A stretch of 64,000 nt of DNA from Streptomyces sp. NL15-2K (GTDB lineage Bacteria > Actinomycetota > Actinomycetes > Streptomycetales > Streptomycetaceae), in NCBI RefSeq assembly GCF_030551255.1, contig NZ_CP130630.1:8227501-8291500 (forward strand), read 5' to 3'. The notes below the pieces were generated by a model, which saw only the letters and a program-made list of their open reading frames with translations, did no database searches and had not been told where the DNA came from. Shown in pieces: positions 59,137 through 64,000 of the stretch. A program made the translations under genes and the position numbers. Every line of letters begins with the position of its first letter. Position 1 is the stretch's first letter.

Positions 59137-60363
59137 CTACAGTCGCGCCCCCTTCAACGCCATGTGCAAAAGCAGCCGGTCCTCCCCGTCGTCCAGATCC
59201 AGCCCCGTGAGCTGCTCGACGCGGGAGAGGCGGTAATAGAGGGTCTGGCGGTGGATGCCCAGCTCGGCGGCCGTGCGGCCCGCCTGGCCCGCGCAGTCGA
59301 GGTAGACCTCGGCGGTGCGGGCGAGTTCGCGGTGGGTGGGGGAGAGGAGCGTGCGGACGGCGGGGTCGTGGGTCGCCTCCGGGGGCAGGGAGGTCAGCAG
59401 GCGGTACGGGCCGATGGACGCCCAGTCGGCGATCGGGCCGAGGTGCGGCTCCGCCAGGGCCGCCCGGGCCGCCGCCGACGCCTCCCGCCAGGCGGCGCCC
59501 AGCTCCCCGAGCCCCTTGCGGGCGGCCGCGATACCGGCCGCGGCCTTCGGGCCCTCACCCCCACCCGGCCCCGACCGCTCCATCAGGCGCCCAGCCGCCG
59601 ATGTGGCCGGAGTCAGCACATCCGCCGAACGCAGCCGCATCAGCAGGGCCAGGGCGTGCCCGGTCGCCCCCCACGGCACCGTGCACAGCGCCGTCGCCCC
59701 CGGCACCGTACGGACCGAAGGGGCGTCGTCCGGGTCGCCCGAGGGCCAGGGGGCCACGCACACCACCGTGTGCAGGGTGTCGGCGCGGGTGCCGAGGGCC
59801 GTGCGGAGTTCGGCGACCGCCATGTCGCGCTGCCAGCCGGGGTCCGCGGTGAGGACCGCCCGCAGTTCCCGGGTCAGGTCCGCCCCGTGCTGCGCCTCGT
59901 CCGCGAGCAGCGCGCCGATGCGGGACGTCACCTCCATCGCCGCCGCCAGCTGCCGCTCGGAGGGGCCGGGGTCGTAGTCGAGCAGCCAGACGTAACCGAG
60001 GACGACGCCCCGATGGCGTACGGGCAGACAGATCCGTCCGCGGTACACCCCCGCCTCCGGGGTGGGCGGGATCCGGACCGGGCCCGTCGCCCGTGTGATG
60101 CCGAAGCCCTCGAACCACGTCCGGACCGCGGCCGTCGAGCGGCGGGTGAGGATCGAGCGGGTCCGGACCGGGTCCAGCGCGGAGGCGTCGAGCTCGCCCT
60201 CGCTGTCGTACGCGCCGAAAGCGATCAGCTCGAAGTCCCGGTTCTCCAGCGTCGCCGGTGCGTCGAGCAGCTCGGAGATCTCGTCGACCAGCTCCTGGTA
60301 GTCGCCCTTGTGGTCCTTGTAGGGGTCTTTGTAATCGGACGTCACCCGGGCATTCTCCCGCAT
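59137..60363 (-). CDS. PucR/CdaR-type regulator, probably of proline catabolism
   Basis: This 408-residue regulator has a GAF-like N-terminal sensory region with [15 protein letters not shown] near 121-135. A middle GGDEF-like/CdaR region follows, and a C-terminal PucR-type [34 protein letters not shown] (about 360-390). The gene is divergent from putB, and PucR-type PutR proteins activate proline genes in related actinobacteria. ATG 60363 is chosen, with AAGGA upstream; ATG 60384 and GTG 60345 are alternatives. The 167-base divergent gap to putB has no gene. Confidence 0.85.
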   Translation of the reverse strand: MRENARVTSDYKDPYKDHKGDYQELVDEISELLDAPATLENRDFELIAFGAYDSEGELDASALDPVRTRSILTRRSTAAVRTWFEGFGITRATGPVRIPPTPEAGVYRGRICLPVRHRGVVLGYVWLLDYDPGPSERQLAAAMEVTSRIGALLADEAQHGADLTRELRAVLTADPGWQRDMAVAELRTALGTRADTLHTVVCVAPWPSGDPDDAPSVRTVPGATALCTVPWGATGHALALLMRLRSADVLTPATSAAGRLMERSGPGGGEGPKAAAGIAAARKGLGELGAAWREASAAARAALAEPHLGPIADWASIGPYRLLTSLPPEATHDPAVRTLLSPTHRELARTAEVYLDCAGQAGRTAAELGIHRQTLYYRLSRVEQLTGLDLDDGEDRLLLHMALKGARL

Positions 60364-60530
60364 TTTCGCGCGTCCTTCATACATCTGTCTGAGATCTGCG
60401 GCACGGATGCGTGACAGCTGTCGATGGCCGACGATCGGAGGGATCCTTAGGTTTCACGGTGGTTCTCCGTGCCGTACCCGAAGCGCCACCCGCCCGGGTT
60501 ACGGCCCATTTCGCCATGTGGAGGTGCCCC

Positions 60531-61457
60531 GTGCTGGGTCCCGTGATTCTCGCCGCGTCGCGCAGCGACCGGATACGACGCCTCGTCTCGGCGGCACCTG
60601 TGACCAAGCAGGTCGTCAACCGCTTCATCCCCGGCGAGAGCGTCGACGACGTCGTGCCGATCATCCAGGACCTGACGTCCCGTGGCCTGGAGCTGACGAT
60701 GGACGTCGTCGGCGAGGACATCACCACCCCCGCGCAGGCCGCCACCGCCCGGGACGCCTACCTGGAGCTCATCGACCGGCTCGAGCCGCTGCAGCTGGGC
60801 GCCAGGGCCGAGATGTCCGTCAAGCTGTCGATGTTCGGCCAGGCGCTGGAGGACGGCCACGAGCTGGCGTTCAAGAACGTCCGCCCGGTCGTCGAGGCCG
60901 CCGCCGCCATCGGTACGACCGTGACCCTCGACGCGGAGGACCACACCACCCTCGACTCGATGTTCGCCATCCACGAGGAGCTGCGGAAGGACTTCCCGGA
61001 GACCGGCTGCGTCATCCAGGCCTACCTCTTCCGCACCGAGGCCGACGCCCGCCGCCTCGCCGCGGACGGCAGCCGCGTACGGTTGGTGAAAGGGGCGTAC
61101 AACGAGCCCGCCGAGGTCGCCCACCAGCACAAACACGAGATCGACAAGGCGTACGTCCGGATCCTGAAGACCCTGATGGACGGCGAGGGGTACCCGATGA
61201 TCGGGTCCCACGACCCGCGCCTGATCTCCATCGCCCAGGAACTCGCCCACCGCGCCGGGCGCAAGCTCGACGAGTACGAGTTCCAGATGCTGTACGGCAT
61301 CAGGAGCGACGAGCACCTGCGGCTGGCCGCCGAGGGCCACCGCATGCGCGTGTACACCGCCTTCGGCACCGACTGGTACGGCTACTTCATGAGGCGGCTC
61401 GCGGAGAAGCCCGCCAACCTGCGGTTCTTCGCACGAAGCATGATCACAAAGGGCTGA
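60531..61457 (+). CDS. putB: proline dehydrogenase (monofunctional)
   Basis: This 308-residue FAD-dependent enzyme oxidises proline to P5C. It shows the family segments TLDAEDHTTLDSM, the RLVKGAYNEP motif, GSHDPRL and YEFQMLYGIR, all typical of the barrel and its flavin and proline sites. It is the monofunctional form, separate from the P5C dehydrogenase. The GTG at 60531 has GGAGGTG close upstream, and the family N-terminus MLGPVILAASRSDR begins there. pruA follows after 49 bases, so the two form an operon divergent from the PucR-type gene. Confidence 0.95.
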   Translation: MLGPVILAASRSDRIRRLVSAAPVTKQVVNRFIPGESVDDVVPIIQDLTSRGLELTMDVVGEDITTPAQAATARDAYLELIDRLEPLQLGARAEMSVKLSMFGQALEDGHELAFKNVRPVVEAAAAIGTTVTLDAEDHTTLDSMFAIHEELRKDFPETGCVIQAYLFRTEADARRLAADGSRVRLVKGAYNEPAEVAHQHKHEIDKAYVRILKTLMDGEGYPMIGSHDPRLISIAQELAHRAGRKLDEYEFQMLYGIRSDEHLRLAAEGHRMRVYTAFGTDWYGYFMRRLAEKPANLRFFARSMITKG

Positions 61458-61506
61458 GCCCGCACACCGCTCGAGAACACCGCTCAGTTAAGGAGTTACG
61501 GAACCC

Positions 61507-63138
61507 ATGGACGCTGTGACCCAGGTCCCCACCCCCGTCAACGAGCCGGTGCACGGCTACGCCCCCGGCTCGCCCGAGCGCGTCCGGCTGGAGGCCAAGC
61601 TCAAGGAACTGGCCGAGAACCCGATCGACCTGCCCTGCACCATCGGCGGCCAGAAGCGGATGGGCGGCGGCGAGCGCTTCGACGTCGTACAGCCGCACAA
61701 CCACAAGTCCCGTCTCGGCACGTACGGCAACGCCACCCAGCAGGACGCCCAGGACGCGATCAACGCGGCTCTCGCCGTCTCGGCGGCCTGGCGTGCGATG
61801 TCCTTCGACGACCGCGCCGCGATCTTCCTGCGGGCCGCCGACCTGCTGGCCGGCCCGTGGCGCGAGACGCTCGCCGCCTCCACCATGCTGGGTCAGTCGA
61901 AGACGGCTCAGCAGGCCGAGATCGACACCCCCTGCGAGCTGATCGACTTCTGGCGCTTCAACGTCAAGTACGCCCGTGACCTGCTCGCCGAGCAGCCCCC
62001 TGCCAACTCCCCGGGCGTCTGGAACCGCCTCGACCACCGCCCGCTGGAGGGCTTCGTCTACGCGATCACGCCGTTCAACTTCACGGCGATCGCGGGCAAC
62101 CTGCCGACCGCGCCCGCGCTCATGGGCAACGTGGTGGTGTGGAAGCCGAGCCCGACCCAGACGCACGCCGCGGTGCTGCTGATGCAGCTGCTGGAGGAGG
62201 CCGGCCTGCCCAAGGGCGTCATCAACCTGCTGACCGGTGACGGCATCGAGGTCTCCAAGGTCGCCCTGGAGCACCGCGACCTCGCCGGCATCCACTTCAC
62301 CGGCTCGACCAAGACCTTCCAGTACCTGTGGAAGACGGTCGGCAACAACATCGAGAAGTACCGCACGTACCCGCGGATGGTCGGCGAGACCGGCGGCAAG
62401 GACTTCGTCGTCGCCCACCCGAGCGCCGACCCCGCCGTGCTGAAGACCGCGCTGACCCGGGGCGCCTTCGAGTACCAGGGCCAGAAGTGTTCGGCGACCT
62501 CCCGGGCGTACATCCCGGCGTCGATCTGGAACTCCGGCTTCAAGGAGGAGTTCGCGGCCGAGGTCGACGGCATCGCGATGGGCGACGTCACCGACCTGTC
62601 GAACTTCATCGGCTCCGTCATCGACGAGCGCGCCTTCGCCAAGAACAAGGCGGCGATCGACCGCGCGAAGTCCGACCCGTCCTGCACGGTCGTCGCGGGC
62701 GGCAGCTACGACGACTCGGTCGGCTACTTCGTCCGCCCGACCGTCGTCGAGTGCGACGACCCGGCCAACGAGGTCTTCACCACCGAGTACTTCGGCCCGA
62801 TCCTCGCCGTGCACGTCTACGAGGACGACAAGTACGAGGAGATGCTGACGCAGATGGAGTCGGTGACCGACTACGCGCTCACCGGCTCGGTCATCGCCGG
62901 CGACCGCTCGGCGGCGGCCCACACGATGCACAAGCTCCGCTACGCGGCCGGCAACTTCTACATCAACGACAAGTCGACCGGCGCCGTCGTCGGCCAGCAG
63001 CCCTTCGGCGGCGGCCGCGCCTCCGGCACCAACGACAAGGCCGGCGCCCCGCAGAACCTGATGCGCTGGACGCTGACCCGCTCCATCAAGGAGACGCTGG
63101 TCCCGCCGACCGACTACACGTACCCGCACATGGGCTGA
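61507..63138 (+). CDS. pruA: L-glutamate gamma-semialdehyde (P5C) dehydrogenase
   Basis: This 543-residue aldehyde dehydrogenase converts glutamate semialdehyde to glutamate with NAD. The catalytic Cys is in FEYQGQKCSATSRAY (about residue 330), and the base Glu is in VGETGGKDFV near 294-303. The motif KNKAAIDRAK is also present. Length is normal. ATG 61507 has AAGGAG about 10 bases upstream. Together with putB it completes the proline-to-glutamate route. A good terminator follows. Confidence 0.96.
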   Translation: MDAVTQVPTPVNEPVHGYAPGSPERVRLEAKLKELAENPIDLPCTIGGQKRMGGGERFDVVQPHNHKSRLGTYGNATQQDAQDAINAALAVSAAWRAMSFDDRAAIFLRAADLLAGPWRETLAASTMLGQSKTAQQAEIDTPCELIDFWRFNVKYARDLLAEQPPANSPGVWNRLDHRPLEGFVYAITPFNFTAIAGNLPTAPALMGNVVVWKPSPTQTHAAVLLMQLLEEAGLPKGVINLLTGDGIEVSKVALEHRDLAGIHFTGSTKTFQYLWKTVGNNIEKYRTYPRMVGETGGKDFVVAHPSADPAVLKTALTRGAFEYQGQKCSATSRAYIPASIWNSGFKEEFAAEVDGIAMGDVTDLSNFIGSVIDERAFAKNKAAIDRAKSDPSCTVVAGGSYDDSVGYFVRPTVVECDDPANEVFTTEYFGPILAVHVYEDDKYEEMLTQMESVTDYALTGSVIAGDRSAAAHTMHKLRYAAGNFYINDKSTGAVVGQQPFGGGRASGTNDKAGAPQNLMRWTLTRSIKETLVPPTDYTYPHMG

Positions 63139-63162
63139 GATCCCCGGATCCAGGACAGCAGG

Positions 63163-63189
63163 ACGGGCCAGGTCGTCGACCTGGCCCGT
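63163..63189 (+). terminator. terminator after pruA
   Basis: A perfect 13-base inverted repeat ACGGGCCAGGTCG/CGACCTGGCCCGT has a one-base formal loop. The innermost pairs open to a small real loop. It lies 24 bases after the stop. Confidence 0.85.
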
Positions 63190-63218
63190 TCGCGCGTCCG
63201 TCACGGCAGACTGCTCCT

Positions 63219-64000
63219 ATGACCACGACCACGACCATCACCACCGACGACGGCGTACGGCTGTGGGCGAGCCGGTCGGGCAGGGAGGGCGGCACCCCGC
63301 TGGTGCTGTGCCACGGCGGGCCCGGACTGTGGGACATGTTCGAGGACGTGGCCGCGATGCTCGAAGACGACGCCATGGTGGTCCGCTGTGACCAGCGCGG
63401 CTGCGGGCGCTCACAGCCGTGCGCGGGGCCGTGGACCAGCGACCGGTTCGTGGCGGATCTGGACGCCGTACGACGGCACTTCGGGCTGGATCGGATGGTG
63501 CTGCTCGGCCATTCCTGGGGCGCGCAGCTGGCGTTGAGCCATGCGCTGGCCCATCCGGAGCGGGTCGACGCGCTGGTCTACGTGAGCGGCACGGGCACCG
63601 GACGCCGACTGGCATCCCGCCTTCAAGACCAACTTCCGCGACCGGCTCGGTGAGGACCGCCATCGGCTCTCCCGCTGGCGGGAGTTGACGGACCATCCGC
63701 AGCTCGATGAGGAGGAGGACCGGGAGCGCGCGATCCTCCAGTGGTCCATCGAGTTCGAGGACCGCGAACGAGCACTGGAGCACGCCGGGCGCATGGCCGA
63801 GCCCTGGTTCGGGATCAACCACGAATGCAACAAGGCGCTGAACGCCGAACGCAGACGGCTGTGGGGCACACCCGAGCTGTACGCCGCCTGCCAGGCCCTC
63901 GACCTGCCCGTGCTCATCGTCGACGGTGAGCGGGACATCCGCCCGCGCTCGGCGATCGACTCGCTGGAGCGGGCCCTGCCGCGCGTACGGCGGGTGATCC
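63219..64000 (+). pseudogene. alpha/beta hydrolase (proline-iminopeptidase-like), frameshifted; right end cut off
   Basis: The gene starts as an alpha/beta hydrolase: LVLCHGGPGLWDMFEDV (oxyanion HGGPG), CDQRGCGRSQP, and the nucleophile elbow GHSWG near residue 105. The frame then continues to a stop at 63651-63653 with an uncharacteristic tail RRLASRLQDQLPRPAR. Shifting to the frame beginning at 63601 restores a family-like sequence, DADWHPAFKTNFRDRLGE, and then runs open to the window end with IVDGERDIRP. So one extra base (or two lost) is present near 63590-63603. It may be a real mutation or an error in the sequence. Confidence 0.85.

Overview
The window is chromosomal DNA of very high G+C content with strongly G/C-biased third codon positions, many GTG starts and tight gene overlaps. 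Together with Scr1/DUF397 regulators, a LAL-type LuxR regulator, gatCAB with a small membrane gene inside it, rmdB beside ligA and cdgC beside ilvB, this points to a Streptomyces (or a very close relative). From memory the core order matches the Streptomyces coelicolor SCO5488-SCO5520 stretch; that comparison is recall, not a search.

Layout. 1-734 is the end of mnmA. 846-13260 is a defence locus: an AAA ATPase/RloB pair, then type I restriction-modification genes hsdM-hsdS, then a developmental-type regulatory cassette (Scr1 HTH protein, DUF397 protein, RsbW-like ATPase), then hsdR and a YgjP-type zinc metalloprotease. 13317-17748 is a three-gene exopolysaccharide operon on the minus strand (processive GT2 synthase, GH26 lipoprotein, GT-C membrane transferase). 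17838-20376 holds small metabolic genes. 20575-30152 is the conserved block metE-like, ligA, rmdB, gatC-gatA-small membrane protein-gatB. 30215-42720 is mixed: methyltransferase, MMPL transporter plus GNAT, LAL regulator, sugar dehydrogenase lipoprotein, a complex tandem repeat, an aldo/keto reductase and a D-2-hydroxyacid dehydrogenase. 42907-51827 runs from a His-rich small protein and the diguanylate cyclase CdgC to ilvB-ilvN-ilvC-serA. ilvB is preceded by a leader peptide and an attenuator. 51920-54136 is an MFS pump with a divergent TetR regulator. 54123-59023 is a peptide/metallophore-type ABC importer with fused permeases and a Zur-like box. 59137-63138 is the proline catabolism unit (PucR-type regulator, proline dehydrogenase, P5C dehydrogenase). 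The window ends in a frameshifted alpha/beta hydrolase.

How the genes work together. The defence locus combines DNA modification and restriction with a second ATPase/TOPRIM-like pair that resembles PARIS-type systems. Its restriction subunit is separated from the methylase and specificity genes by a regulatory cassette. The ilvBN-ilvC genes make branched-chain amino acids under apparent attenuation control, and serA makes the serine precursor. The putB/pruA pair turns proline into glutamate. Two c-di-GMP enzymes lie 19 kb apart. RmdB has intact GGDEF and EAL motifs but no I-site. CdgC has an intact GGDEF and I-site but a degenerate EAL.

No tRNA, rRNA, insertion sequence, CRISPR array or replication origin was seen. 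Positions of motifs were counted by hand and may be off by a residue or two.
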